64,000 nt of DNA from Caldalkalibacillus uzonensis (GCF_030814135.1 NZ_JAUSUQ010000008.1:88014-152013), one strand, 5' to 3'; positions 17,295 to 25,876 are shown, numbered from the stretch's first letter. The notes: generated by a model from the letters alone, not told the origin. Program-made: numbers and translations.

Positions 17295-17324
17295 TTGACA
17301 AATAGGGGCAACGTGTACTAGAAT
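17295..17324 (+). promoter_or_regulatory. SigA-type promoter of mtnU
   Basis: TTGACA (17295-17300) and TAGAAT (17319-17324) are separated by 18 bases and lie about 58 bases upstream of the start codon. Confidence 0.7.
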
Positions 17325-17382
17325 CCGTACAAATATATTTTACCTTAACAATATAACTGAGCTGGGAAAGGAGCTTGTGAAG

Positions 17383-18159
17383 GTGAAAGTCGCATCAGTC
17401 CAATTTGAAATAAGGGATGGGGAAACAAAGGATGAGCGCATTGAACGCATGATTGGCCTGCTAAAGAAGCTAAAAGGGTATGATTTGATCGTGTTGCCGG
17501 AAATATGGGCGACAGGCTATTTTTCCTTTGATCGTTATAGGGAAGAGGCGGAGCCGTTCTCCGGCCCTTTTGTGCAGCGTATGGCCCAGGTGGCGCGCCA
17601 GCTGAACAGTGTTTTGTTCGCTGGCAGCTTTGTGGAACAAGAAGGGGAGCAGTATTACAATACCGGTGTCCTGTTTGACGCTAACGGTGATCTATTGGCT
17701 ACGTATCGCAAAATCCACCTTTTTCGCTATGGATCAAAGGAAGGGGAGCTGTTAACCCGCGGCGAGGAAATTACAGTGACTGAGACTAAGGTAGGGCGGG
17801 TAGGATTGTCTACCTGTTATGATTTAAGGTTTCCTGAACTTTACAGGAAGCAGGTTGATTTGGGGGCGGAAATCTTCCTGGTGACCTCGGCCTGGCCACA
17901 CCAGCGCTTGGCGCACTGGCAATTGTTTAATGCTGTACGAGCTGTAGAGAACCAGTGTTTTCTCATCTCTGCCAACTGTGTGGGGCACACGCGTCATGTT
18001 TTGCTGGGCGGGCACAGTCAGGTTGTTGACCCGTGGGGCGTTGTCCGGGCACAGGCGGGGGAATCTGAAGCCATTGTCACGGCTGAGATTGACCTGGATG
18101 AAGTGAAGCGGATACGGGAGCACTTTCCTCAATTAAAACATCGGGTACTGACATCATAA
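17383..18159 (+). CDS. mtnU: Carbon-nitrogen hydrolase, probable MtnU (omega-amidase type)
   Basis: This nitrilase-superfamily enzyme of about 258 residues has the catalytic Glu in LIVLPEIWATGYF, the catalytic Lys in YRKIHLF and the catalytic Cys in LSTCYDLRFPELYR. In methionine salvage such enzymes deamidate the alpha-keto acid amide left by glutamine-dependent aminotransferases, which fits the adjacent mtnE. GTG at 17383 is preferred (nine bases from AAAGGAG); the in-frame GTG at 17377 is too close to the SD. Family assignment is firm; pathway is from context. Confidence 0.85.
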   Translation: MKVASVQFEIRDGETKDERIERMIGLLKKLKGYDLIVLPEIWATGYFSFDRYREEAEPFSGPFVQRMAQVARQLNSVLFAGSFVEQEGEQYYNTGVLFDANGDLLATYRKIHLFRYGSKEGELLTRGEEITVTETKVGRVGLSTCYDLRFPELYRKQVDLGAEIFLVTSAWPHQRLAHWQLFNAVRAVENQCFLISANCVGHTRHVLLGGHSQVVDPWGVVRAQAGESEAIVTAEIDLDEVKRIREHFPQLKHRVLTS

Positions 18160-18194
18160 AAGGCCATGGCCTCATTAGCCATGACCTTTTTTTA
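18158..18194 (+). terminator. Terminator after mtnU
   Basis: The arms AAAAGGCCATGGC and GCCATGACCTTTT pair with one mismatch, followed by a T tract. Confidence 0.85.
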
Positions 18195-18231
18195 TTCAGG
18201 GCACGGAAATAAATTTTGGTCCAGAGATAAG

Positions 18232-18825
18232 TTAGGGTCGGGGAGGGAGTGACTGGCACAGCCCGTAGTGCAATATATCTAAGACATCGTCAACTGAAAA
18301 TGTGTCGGAACCGTAAGGAGGCAAAAAAACACTGAGACAGGAAATAATCAGCGCTGCTGCTAAGTTGGGGTTAACGGGACGAAACTCTTCCGTTTTGATA
18401 CCTGCCTCGACGATGCGGGCAATGTAGGCCATAAAGTCTGCTTTTTCCTGTTCCAACCAGGCCCGAAATGCTTCATTAACAAAGGCAAAATCATGGATAT
18501 GGAGTTGCGCCAGAGATGGATTTTCCTGCAGCAAGGAAGCATGGGTGGCATACATCACTTTCAATTTGGCCAAAGGATGTTCCTCTTCGCTCATCCTCTT
18601 TTTCAGCTCGGACAAGTTTTTTTTAATCATCGCTTTTAACATTTCCCGCAACAGCTCTTCTTTGCTGGGAAAATAGAGATATACCGTTCCTTTGCCGATG
18701 CCGGCCAGCTGGGCCACTTCATCCACTTTGGTCTGCTGATATCCTTTTTTGGTAAAGACAGCAAAGGCGCTGTCTAATATTTTTTGCCGTTTATCCGCAT
18801 CTCCGTAACCTCCTCCTGTAGACAT
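18232..18825 (-). CDS. TetR/AcrR-family repressor of the RND efflux operon
   Basis: This 197-residue regulator has an N-terminal TetR DNA-binding domain (RQKILDSAFAVFTKKGYQQT, VAQLAGIGKGTVYLYFPSKEELL) and a helical ligand-binding C-terminus. It lies 39 bases after the RND pump gene on the same strand, so it is probably the last gene of the pump operon. GGAGG is seven bases from the ATG. The perfect TGACTGAC palindrome over the operon promoter at 23307-23324 is its likely operator, which would give autoregulation. The ligand is unknown. Confidence 0.9.
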   Translation of the reverse strand: MSTGGGYGDADKRQKILDSAFAVFTKKGYQQTKVDEVAQLAGIGKGTVYLYFPSKEELLREMLKAMIKKNLSELKKRMSEEEHPLAKLKVMYATHASLLQENPSLAQLHIHDFAFVNEAFRAWLEQEKADFMAYIARIVEAGIKTEEFRPVNPNLAAALIISCLSVFLPPYGSDTFSVDDVLDILHYGLCQSLPPRP

Positions 18826-18864
18826 GTGAACACCTCCCTCTCTTAACCTTTTTATCCTGTTTTT

Positions 18865-21800
18865 CTAACTGAGTTCATCAATGGGTTGAGTTCCACGCTG
18901 TAGAAGGCTTTTAAACCAGTTGGTGAGACGATCCATATAAATGTACATGACCGGAACTAAAAACAAGGTAATCAATGTGGCAAACGATAAGCCAAACACG
19001 ATGACAGTGGCCAAAGGGGCCTGTAATTCTGCTCCCTCGCCTAAGCCGATGGCCAAGGGGGTCATGGCCAGCACAGTGGTCAGCATGGTCATCAAGATGG
19101 GACGCAGCCGCTCTTGGCCAGCTGTTAAGACAGCCTCCTCCCTGGTCAACCCCCGCTGGCGCAAGGTGTTAATGTAATCCACCAGAACAATGGCATTGTT
19201 AACCACAATTCCGGCCAGCATTATCAGACCAATAAAAGCCGGGGTGCTTAACGGGTGGCCGGTCAAGGCCAGGCCCACAATAACACCTATGCAGGTGGCC
19301 GGCAGACTGAACATAATAATAAACGGATACATCAGTTTTTCAAATTGGACGGCCATCACCGCATAGACCAGAAAGATAGCTAGCCATAAAGCCAGGGTCA
19401 AGTCGCCAAAGGCATCGAGCATCTGTTCATACTGACCGCCAAGCTCATATTGGTAACCGTCAGGGAAGGTGACATCTTCCAACTGGTTGCGAATATCTTC
19501 AATGACACTGCCCAAATCCCGTTCAGAGGTGAGTTCGGCACTGACGGCCACCCCCCGCTGTTGATTTTGGCGGGAGATGACGGGCGGTCCTTCCACCTGT
19601 TCAAAGCGGGCAATGGAACTCAGGGTAATGCTGTCTCCCAGGGGAGTTAACAAAGTCAACCGGGACAGATCGTCAACAGATTGCCTGTTATCTTCAGGCA
19701 GCAAGACCCGGACGTTAATTTCTTCCCCGGCTTGGCGGATCACTGTAGCTACTTGTCCCTGAAAGGCAAGGCGGATGGTCTGCATCACCTCACTTTGGCT
19801 TAAGCCATACTGGCTGGTCAGATCCCGGTCTATGATTACTTGCAATTCTGGACGGGTATCTTCCAACGATGAGGTGACATTGGTAATACCAGGCACGCTG
19901 GAAATGGCTGCGCTCACTTCTTGCGCCAGATCGGCCAAAGTATCCAGATCGTGGCCAGTGATCTCAATTTGGACGGGCGCTTCATCCATCCCAGTACTGT
20001 CCAGACCAGTGACCGTCACTTCAGCGTCGGGGATGGACTGGGCCAAGTGACGAAGGTGCTCCATCACTTCTGACGTCGCCATTTCCCGCTGATTGGCTGG
20101 AAGCAGGCGGATATACATGCTGCCGCTGTGTGCGGCAGAGCTTGAACCCATGTTCATATTGTCTTGGCCTACTGTGGTAAAAACCAGTTCGGCTTCATCA
20201 AGCCCTAAAACCTGCTGCTCCAGTTCAGCCAGTACAGCTGCTGTGTGTTCCAGGCTGGTGCCCACGGGCAATTCCACTTCCACCAAGATTTCACCCTGAT
20301 CCATGGCGGGTAAAAATTCGACACCAATAAATGGAACCAGGGCCAGGCTTCCTCCCAGCAGCAGCACTGTGGCTATAAGCACCGTTTTGCGATGGTGGAT
20401 GGCCCAGTGCAAGGCTTGCCGATAAATGGCAGCCGTTTTGTCAATGGCTTGGCCCAATCTGTCACCTAAGCGGGAGCAGAAGCCTTTAGTTTCAGCCCTG
20501 TTTTGTTTGGGCATCAGCCGGCTGGCCAGCATAGGCACCAGTGTTAAAGCCACAATGAGAGAAGCCAAGAGAGTAAAAGCAACAGTAATGGCCAATGGGA
20601 AAAAGATTTCCGCTGCCAAACCGGTGGTAAATACAATCGGCAAAAAGACAACCACACTGGTTAAAGTGGAGGCAATCACTGCGCTGCCAATCTCTTTGGC
20701 CCCCTGCTTGGCTGCTTCCACAGGACGATAGCCCCGTTCCCGGTATTTGTAGATGTTTTCCAAAATGACTATAGAGCTGTCCACCATCAACCCAATCCCT
20801 AAGGCTAAACCGCCCATGGTCAAGATATTCAGGGTTTGACCTGAAAAGTAAATCAGGGTGAAGGCGGAAATAAGGGCAATGGGAATAGAAGCAGCGATAA
20901 CCACTGTACTGCGGATACTGCGCAGAAAGACCAACAAAATCAGGATGGCCATACTCCCGCCCAGCACCATGTTACGCGCCACGTTGTTGATTGACTCCTG
21001 GATAAACTGGGAGGTGTCCATAATAGTGTTCACTTGGACAAAGGAGGGCAACTCTGCCTCTAGGGCTTCTAACTCCCTGCTGACCGCCCTGGCCACAGCC
21101 ACTGTGTTGGCATCCGATTGTTTGGTAATATTTAAACTAAGTGTTGGTTCGCCATTGACAAAGGCATATGATTGGGAGGGCGCCAGGGTATCTTTAACTT
21201 CAGCCACATCACCCAGCTTGATGCTCTCTCCTGTGGGCAAAGGAATGGGGAGTTGGCGCACATCCTCACTATCCTTAAGTTCCCCTGTCACCCGGAGGGA
21301 CATCTCCTGCTGTCCCCGGGGCAGTGTGCCAGCTGAAGTGCTGATGTTATCTGCCCCCAGCAACTGGACAATGTTCATCATACTTAATTGATAGGCGGCC
21401 AAGCGCTGGGGAGCAACTTCCACATGAATTTCCCGGGGTGTTTGCCCGATGAGACTGACCTGTGCCACGCCGGGCAGGCGTTCGAGACGGGGAATCACGG
21501 TTTGCTCAGCCAGATGGGTCAGTTGATCTTCAGCAACGGTACCGGATAAACTTAATTGCATAATGGGAAAGGCATTGGGATCGAAGCGGAACAGTGCCGG
21601 ATCATCGGCCCCGTCGGGCAAGGCTTGCCGCACCAAATCCAGTCTGTCCCGGATCTCCAGCATAGCTTGATCCATATTGGTGCCAAAATCGTAAATTAAG
21701 ATAATGACCGACTGGTTGGGTACAGACAGGGATTGAATGCTGTCTAGTCCCTCCACAGTGCTCAAGCCTCCCTCAAGGGGGCGGGTGACAAGAGATTCTA

Positions 21801-21975
21801 CTTCTTGAGGGGCAGCACCGGAATAGGACGTCATCACCACTGCTACAGGCAGGTTAATGTCTGGCAGAAGATCAATAGCCAGGTTGGTTAAGGATATGGC
21901 TCCAAGAATCATGACGGCCAGGACAATGATCACAACGCCCACCGGGCGTTGGACAGATATATTAGTCAGCTTCAT
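18865..21975 (-). CDS. RND-family efflux transporter, AcrB/SwrC type
   Basis: This 1036-residue proton-driven pump has 12 predicted membrane helices and two large external loops. Seen are the N-terminal QRPVGVVIIVLAVMILG, the mid-protein GLALGIGLMVDSSIVILENI (TM4 with the proton-relay Asp) and the C-terminal TM10-12 block with LAGIVVNNAIVLVDY and GQERLRPILMTMLTTVLAM. In Gram-positive bacteria such pumps (for example SwrC/YerP of B. subtilis) export surfactin and amphiphilic compounds. It is encoded with a membrane fusion lipoprotein and a TetR regulator. The substrate cannot be read from sequence. Confidence 0.93.
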   Translation of the reverse strand: MKLTNISVQRPVGVVIIVLAVMILGAISLTNLAIDLLPDINLPVAVVMTSYSGAAPQEVESLVTRPLEGGLSTVEGLDSIQSLSVPNQSVIILIYDFGTNMDQAMLEIRDRLDLVRQALPDGADDPALFRFDPNAFPIMQLSLSGTVAEDQLTHLAEQTVIPRLERLPGVAQVSLIGQTPREIHVEVAPQRLAAYQLSMMNIVQLLGADNISTSAGTLPRGQQEMSLRVTGELKDSEDVRQLPIPLPTGESIKLGDVAEVKDTLAPSQSYAFVNGEPTLSLNITKQSDANTVAVARAVSRELEALEAELPSFVQVNTIMDTSQFIQESINNVARNMVLGGSMAILILLVFLRSIRSTVVIAASIPIALISAFTLIYFSGQTLNILTMGGLALGIGLMVDSSIVILENIYKYRERGYRPVEAAKQGAKEIGSAVIASTLTSVVVFLPIVFTTGLAAEIFFPLAITVAFTLLASLIVALTLVPMLASRLMPKQNRAETKGFCSRLGDRLGQAIDKTAAIYRQALHWAIHHRKTVLIATVLLLGGSLALVPFIGVEFLPAMDQGEILVEVELPVGTSLEHTAAVLAELEQQVLGLDEAELVFTTVGQDNMNMGSSSAAHSGSMYIRLLPANQREMATSEVMEHLRHLAQSIPDAEVTVTGLDSTGMDEAPVQIEITGHDLDTLADLAQEVSAAISSVPGITNVTSSLEDTRPELQVIIDRDLTSQYGLSQSEVMQTIRLAFQGQVATVIRQAGEEINVRVLLPEDNRQSVDDLSRLTLLTPLGDSITLSSIARFEQVEGPPVISRQNQQRGVAVSAELTSERDLGSVIEDIRNQLEDVTFPDGYQYELGGQYEQMLDAFGDLTLALWLAIFLVYAVMAVQFEKLMYPFIIMFSLPATCIGVIVGLALTGHPLSTPAFIGLIMLAGIVVNNAIVLVDYINTLRQRGLTREEAVLTAGQERLRPILMTMLTTVLAMTPLAIGLGEGAELQAPLATVIVFGLSFATLITLFLVPVMYIYMDRLTNWFKSLLQRGTQPIDELS

Positions 21976-23227
21976 CGATTGTACGCTCCTTACGTATGTT
22001 CACTTGTGCGCCATCATACAGGCTGAATTGTCCCTGAATGACGATCTGCTCACCTTCTTCCAACCCGGATTGTACAACGATCCATTGGGCTGTCTCCTCA
22101 CCGGGTGTAATAGCCCGTTGCTTGGCTACACCGTCTTCCACGACATAGACATAATAAGTATCGTTTTGGCGAAGAACGGCATCTATGGGAACCAGGAGCC
22201 GGGCTTTATCCTCCGCCAAATCAAGTTCGATTTGAGCAATCATGCCAGGGACTATTCCCTCTGGAATCTCCTCCCATTCCACCTCAAGGGGGTAGGAGCG
22301 GGATTGCTGGCCGGGAATCGGGCTGATATATCTAATCTGTCCGACTGAGCGGCTTCCCGCCGCATTAACGGTAATATCCACTTCTTGTCCCACCTGCACC
22401 CACTTCAGCTGAGCTTCACTCACTGTGGCCCGTATAAATGGCTGTGACACATCCACAACGTTCATAAGTGCCATCTGGGGTGAAACCGTTTGTCCCACAA
22501 ATACGGCGAGATCGGTCACTTGGCCGCTGATTGGTGCGATAATACGCAACTGTTGCCGTTGCTGCTCAGCCATTTTCACGCCTATCTCTGCTTGATGGAC
22601 AGCAGCTTCGGCAGCCTGAACCGATTCAGTTCCTTTGGCTTGCTCCAGGGCCAGCTCAGCTGCTTTGACTGCCATTTCAGCCTGCTGGATCTCCATTTCC
22701 CGTTGGGCTGTGTTCATTTCCAAGAGGGGGCGCAAAGCTTCAGTCAGCTCATTCTCTTCATCAATATCCAAACTAAGATTCTCACTTTGATCAGACTGGG
22801 CCAGTTCATAGGATCGCCGGGCTTGTGCCAACTGTTGTTCAGCCTGACGGATTCCTTGCTCTCTCATCGCTTTGGCACTGGCCAGCTGGGCTTCAGCCGC
22901 TTGAAGGCCAGCCTGGGCTTGTTCCACGCTTAGTTCTATATCCTGGGAGGCCAATTCAACCAGAAGCTGTCCTGCTTCAACAAGATCCCCATTGTTGACG
23001 TGCACTTTTTTCACCTCCCCGGGCAGGGATGGAAATACAGCAGCTTGCTCGCTGGCCATCACCGTGCCCGAAATGGTGACCGTTTGTTCCACAGTGCCTT
23101 CGGTAACGGTCAGAACATCAACAGGATAACGCTCTTCGGCCGCTGGCTCTTCTGGTGCTGTCGTATTGCAGCCGCTCAAAACAATGACAAGCAAAATGAC
23201 AAGTGGCAATAAACAGGTTTTCCACAT
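21962..23227 (-). CDS. RND efflux periplasmic adaptor (membrane fusion) lipoprotein
   Basis: The product of about 421 residues starts with a lipoprotein signal and lipobox (VLSGC, Cys at about residue 20). A lipoyl/barrel-sandwich hybrid follows (EVKKVHVNNGDLVEAGQLL, second half RIIAPISGQVTDLAVFVGQTV), split by a long alpha-helical hairpin rich in Gln, Glu and Ala, then beta-barrel domains (YPLEVEWEEIPEGIVPGM). It acts as adaptor for the RND pump, whose start overlaps its end by 14 bases. In a Gram-positive cell it must act on the outer face of the membrane without an outer-membrane channel. Confidence 0.92.
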   Translation of the reverse strand: MWKTCLLPLVILLVIVLSGCNTTAPEEPAAEERYPVDVLTVTEGTVEQTVTISGTVMASEQAAVFPSLPGEVKKVHVNNGDLVEAGQLLVELASQDIELSVEQAQAGLQAAEAQLASAKAMREQGIRQAEQQLAQARRSYELAQSDQSENLSLDIDEENELTEALRPLLEMNTAQREMEIQQAEMAVKAAELALEQAKGTESVQAAEAAVHQAEIGVKMAEQQRQQLRIIAPISGQVTDLAVFVGQTVSPQMALMNVVDVSQPFIRATVSEAQLKWVQVGQEVDITVNAAGSRSVGQIRYISPIPGQQSRSYPLEVEWEEIPEGIVPGMIAQIELDLAEDKARLLVPIDAVLRQNDTYYVYVVEDGVAKQRAITPGEETAQWIVVQSGLEEGEQIVIQGQFSLYDGAQVNIRKERTIDEAD

Positions 23228-23295
23228 CTTCCTTTAACCTCCCCTTATGTTCGCTGCTGGGCGCGATAAAAGTAAGAATAAAAAGTCACGATAAC

Positions 23296-23325
23296 AGTAT
23301 AAATTCTGACTGACGGGTCAGTCAA
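23296..23325 (-). promoter_or_regulatory. SigA-type promoter of the RND operon
   Basis: On the minus strand TTGACT (23325-23320) and TATACT (23301-23296) are separated by 18 bases. The transcript would start about 60 bases before the fusion-protein start codon. Confidence 0.8.
23307..23324. promoter_or_regulatory. TetR-type operator over the RND promoter
   Basis: TGACTGAC-GG-GTCAGTCA is a perfect 8-2-8 palindrome. It overlaps the -35 hexamer and spacer of the operon promoter, so bound repressor would block RNA polymerase. Confidence 0.85.
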
Positions 23326-23409
23326 TAAAGTAAAGTGTGACAAATTGATGACAACCGCCAGTGGTGGACCTTCCTGGCAAACACACTGCCCAGGAGAGGG
23401 AGCGGATAT

Positions 23410-23452
23410 GGCAAAGCCTGAAGTGCACTTAAAAAGCACTTCAGGCTTTGCC
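23410..23452. repeat. Long perfect hairpin between cytochrome c and the RND operon
   Basis: A 17-bp stem (GGCAAAGCCTGAAGTGC with its exact complement, nine-base loop) lies downstream of the cytochrome c gene. No T tract follows on either strand, so it is either an atypical terminator or an mRNA-stabilising structure. Confidence 0.7.
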
Positions 23453-23493
23453 GCTTCTTGCCCGGTTCAGAGGACCAGCTGCTTGACGGGAAG

Positions 23494-23853
23494 CTAGTCC
23501 AAGGTAAGCAGATAAGCGATGACAGCTTCTTCTTGTCCACCGGCCGTTCCACCGGGCATGGCCCCTATCCCGTTGACCAAAATGTCATGCAGTTGATCAG
23601 GGGTGTACTTTGCGGACAATCCATGTAAGGCAGGGCCCATGCCGCCTTCAAGATTCTCACCATGGCAGGAAATACAGTTTTTTTGTACCACGGCTTCCCC
23701 TTCAGCAATTAATTGGGCGTCAGCCTCATCTGGTGCTGTTTCCTCTTCGGTCATGTCGTCGTCCGGTGGTGCCTCATCGGCTGGTCCGCACCCACCCACC
23801 AACAAAAAAGTAAGCACTGTGCATAACAGCATCCCTCGTTTAAGAAACTTCAT
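23494..23853 (-). CDS. cccB: Lipoprotein cytochrome c, c551-like (CccB type)
   Basis: This 119-residue protein has a lipoprotein signal with lipobox LVGGC, an acidic linker (DDDMTEEETAPDEAD), and a small class I cytochrome c domain with CISCH for heme attachment and GAMPGG supplying the distal Met ligand. It would be anchored on the outer face of the membrane and carry electrons to cytochrome c oxidases such as the ba3 enzyme in this window. GAGGAG lies six bases upstream of the ATG. The name cccB is by resemblance in size, lipobox and single heme site. Confidence 0.85.
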   Translation of the reverse strand: MKFLKRGMLLCTVLTFLLVGGCGPADEAPPDDDMTEEETAPDEADAQLIAEGEAVVQKNCISCHGENLEGGMGPALHGLSAKYTPDQLHDILVNGIGAMPGGTAGGQEEAVIAYLLTLD

Positions 23854-23954
23854 CTATGTCTCCTCACTTTCTACAAAGAGGTCAGTCAACGTTAGTATTT
23901 GTCACTTTTATTATAAAATACGTGGTTGATGGGAAGAGGCAGCAGTTGTAAGTG

Positions 23955-25295
23955 CTAGGCATAAGCAGGATGGCTGCCTACATACCGCAGTGCACTTCTA
24001 AGCCTGCTGCTAAGGGTAGAGGACTGCCAATCATCTTCATTGATGAGAACCGGGTAAAGGGTTGCTTCTTGACAGAGACTGATCGCTTCCCGCCAGTTGG
24101 GATTCAGTTTTAAAAGCCCTGTGCCAAGCTGCTCTGTTTCTTCACAGTACAGCCATTCTCCTTGACAGTTTTTGATCAATCTCTCCAGCCCCTGCTGTCC
24201 TTTCGACTGCCGCCAAAAAGCGATAATGTAATCGCTTGTATTGTGCAGGGAGGGCTGATTCTCATCGGCTCTGTTACTTTGCTGTGCATCATTTTCCTCG
24301 AAAGGGATCAGAGAGACATTATTGGATGGAACATATCCGGCTTTAAACTGGCGGTGACAGAAGACTAAGTCTTCAAGCATGGCACTCGCTGTTGGCTTCT
24401 TGCCTGCTCCAGGTCCTTGGAAGACCAACTGGCCCACCAAATCACCCGTGACCATGATGGCATTTGTTACCCCATTCACTTGGGACAACGGATGTTCAGC
24501 AGGTAAAAAGACAGGTTCAACCCGACCTTCAACCCCTCGTGCCGTTTTTGTCAGAAGCGCAGCCAGCTTCAGGGTCAAGCCCAATTGCCCGGCCACTTCC
24601 ATATGCCAGGGTTCAACTCCGGTAATGCCCCGGCATGTTAAAGTGGCACTGTACTCCCAAGTTCCCGTAACATAATAGGCTAAAATTTGCAGCTTATATA
24701 AAGCATCCCATCCCTCAATGTCTGCGGTGGGGTCAGCTTCGGCATACCCTAATGCTTGTGCCTCATGCAAAACGTCACTGAAAGGCTTCCCTTCCTGACT
24801 CATCTTGGTCAGGATATAGTTGGTTGTTCCATTAAGGATACCTTGGAGTTGTGAGATTTGATTAAACAGCAAAGAAGTTTTCAAAGCAGACAAAATGGGA
24901 ATGCCGCCGGCCACACTGGCCTCATAACTGAGGTAGGTCCCGGCTTGCCTGGCGATCTGTTCCAAGCGATGTCCCCGTTTGGCAATCAGCTCCTTGTTGG
25001 CCGAGATGACAGGAATGCTGTTTTCTAATAGGTAAGAGACATAAAAGTAAGCGGGATCCACCCCCACAATGGCCTCAAATACCACATCAGGTTTACAGGC
25101 GACAAATGACTTAAAATCTGTCACCAGCAGTTCCCGGGGGACATGAGGACGTTCCTTACGGCTGTTTTTGATAAGAATGCTGACTACTTCTACCTCATCA
25201 CCCAGCAGCCGTGTCAGCCTTTCTTTTTCGGTGGAAATGGCTTCATAGACACCGCTACCCACTGTACCTAATCCCAACAATCCGATCCGCAGCAT
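23955..25295 (-). CDS. hom: Homoserine dehydrogenase with atypical C-terminus
   Basis: This enzyme reduces aspartate semialdehyde to homoserine, the branch to methionine and threonine. The NAD(P)-binding motif GLLGLGTVGSGV opens the protein. The catalytic domain has GGIPILSALK, LQGILNGTTNYILTKM and ALGYAEADPTADIEGWDALYKL. The usual C-terminal ACT domain is not recognisable: the last 120 residues lack the D-x-PG type signature and read unlike B. subtilis Hom. ATG at 25295 is nine bases from AAAGGGG. A SAM riboswitch precedes the gene, so it is probably tuned to methionine need. No thrC or thrB follows. Confidence 0.92.
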   Translation of the reverse strand: MLRIGLLGLGTVGSGVYEAISTEKERLTRLLGDEVEVVSILIKNSRKERPHVPRELLVTDFKSFVACKPDVVFEAIVGVDPAYFYVSYLLENSIPVISANKELIAKRGHRLEQIARQAGTYLSYEASVAGGIPILSALKTSLLFNQISQLQGILNGTTNYILTKMSQEGKPFSDVLHEAQALGYAEADPTADIEGWDALYKLQILAYYVTGTWEYSATLTCRGITGVEPWHMEVAGQLGLTLKLAALLTKTARGVEGRVEPVFLPAEHPLSQVNGVTNAIMVTGDLVGQLVFQGPGAGKKPTASAMLEDLVFCHRQFKAGYVPSNNVSLIPFEENDAQQSNRADENQPSLHNTSDYIIAFWRQSKGQQGLERLIKNCQGEWLYCEETEQLGTGLLKLNPNWREAISLCQEATLYPVLINEDDWQSSTLSSRLRSALRYVGSHPAYA

Positions 25296-25377
25296 CAACA
25301 TATTCCCCTTTCGTTTGCCATTAAGGTCTTCTGCTCAACAGAACCTATTCTCAAGTTCACTACAAACACGATAAATG

Positions 25378-25540
25378 AAAAACCCCCTTCTTGAGGAAGG
25401 GGGTGCATATACTTACAAGCATCCTTCCTCTTATCTCTCGAAGATGGAACCATCTTCGCAGGAATTGGCACCTTTCCAGCCTAAGCTGGCGGTTGCCGGG
25501 CTTCATTGGGCCAGTCCCTCCGCCTCTCTTGATAAGAGTG
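25378..25540 (-). promoter_or_regulatory. SAM-I riboswitch (S-box) controlling hom
   Basis: On the minus strand CTCTTATCAAGAGAG (25538-25524) opens helix P1. GGCGGAGGGACTGGCCC, ATGAAGCCCGGCAACC, GGTGCCAATTCC and the closing GAGAGATAAGAG (25439-25428) follow. A terminator hairpin (ACCCCCTTC, GAAGGGGGT, then T tract) sits at 25404-25378, about 80 bases before the hom start. High SAM should favour the terminator and switch hom off. Confidence 0.95.
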
Positions 25541-25618
25541 ATGACACAAGCTATTCAAATAATCAACATTGCTAATCTTTGGTATTATCTTAAGTGAAAT
25601 GCCTCTCATTGTCAATCA

Positions 25619-25702
25619 TTATCTGTCCCTTATTTTCTTTTTCAATTTATTCGTGATTATAACCAAAAGCAAGCCGATAATGGCCGCACATACTTCAAGC
25701 AT
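25619..25702 (-). CDS. 27-residue hydrophobic peptide with basic tail (putative)
   Basis: An ATG at 25702 with GGGGAG five bases upstream opens a 27-codon frame. The peptide begins MLEVCAAIIGLLLVIIT and ends with a cluster of basic residues (NKLKKKIRDR). One membrane helix with a charged tail is the usual plan of small regulatory membrane peptides and of type I toxins. I do not recognise a family. It lies between the S-box and the mrp operon terminator. Coding is suggested only by the SD, start and composition. Confidence 0.4.
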   Translation of the reverse strand: MLEVCAAIIGLLLVIITNKLKKKIRDR

Positions 25703-25747
25703 GATCACTCCCCCTCAACCAAACTTTTAAATATTTAAAAAGTTTCC

Positions 25748-25776
25748 TTACACCAATTTTTTTGCTGTTATACAAT
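25748..25776 (+). promoter_or_regulatory. Orphan plus-strand promoter followed by a strong SD
   Basis: TTACAC (25748-25753) and TACAAT (25771-25776) are 17 bases apart. AAGGAGG follows at 25792-25798, but only a nine-codon frame (GTG at 25811) could use it. A small hairpin (CAGTGA and TCACTG) follows. No gene is seen from here to the mrp terminator. Confidence 0.35.
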
Positions 25777-25876
25777 ATGCTGAAAAGTAACAAGGAGGTT
25801 CAATCCATCAGTGATTTTGAGTCACTGTGAAAGAGTCTAATCTGTTGTCTGAAGCTGGTGTGTTGTTCGTTAAATG

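Noticed and set aside
17202..17376. Search for a SAM riboswitch between mtnE and mtnU
   Set aside because: No P1 stem, GAAGCCCGGCAACC-like core or terminator was found; only a SigA promoter is present.
20858..21391. 177-codon plus-strand ORF inside the RND pump gene
   Set aside because: It is antisense to conserved RND coding sequence with low-complexity Ser/Thr/Leu composition.
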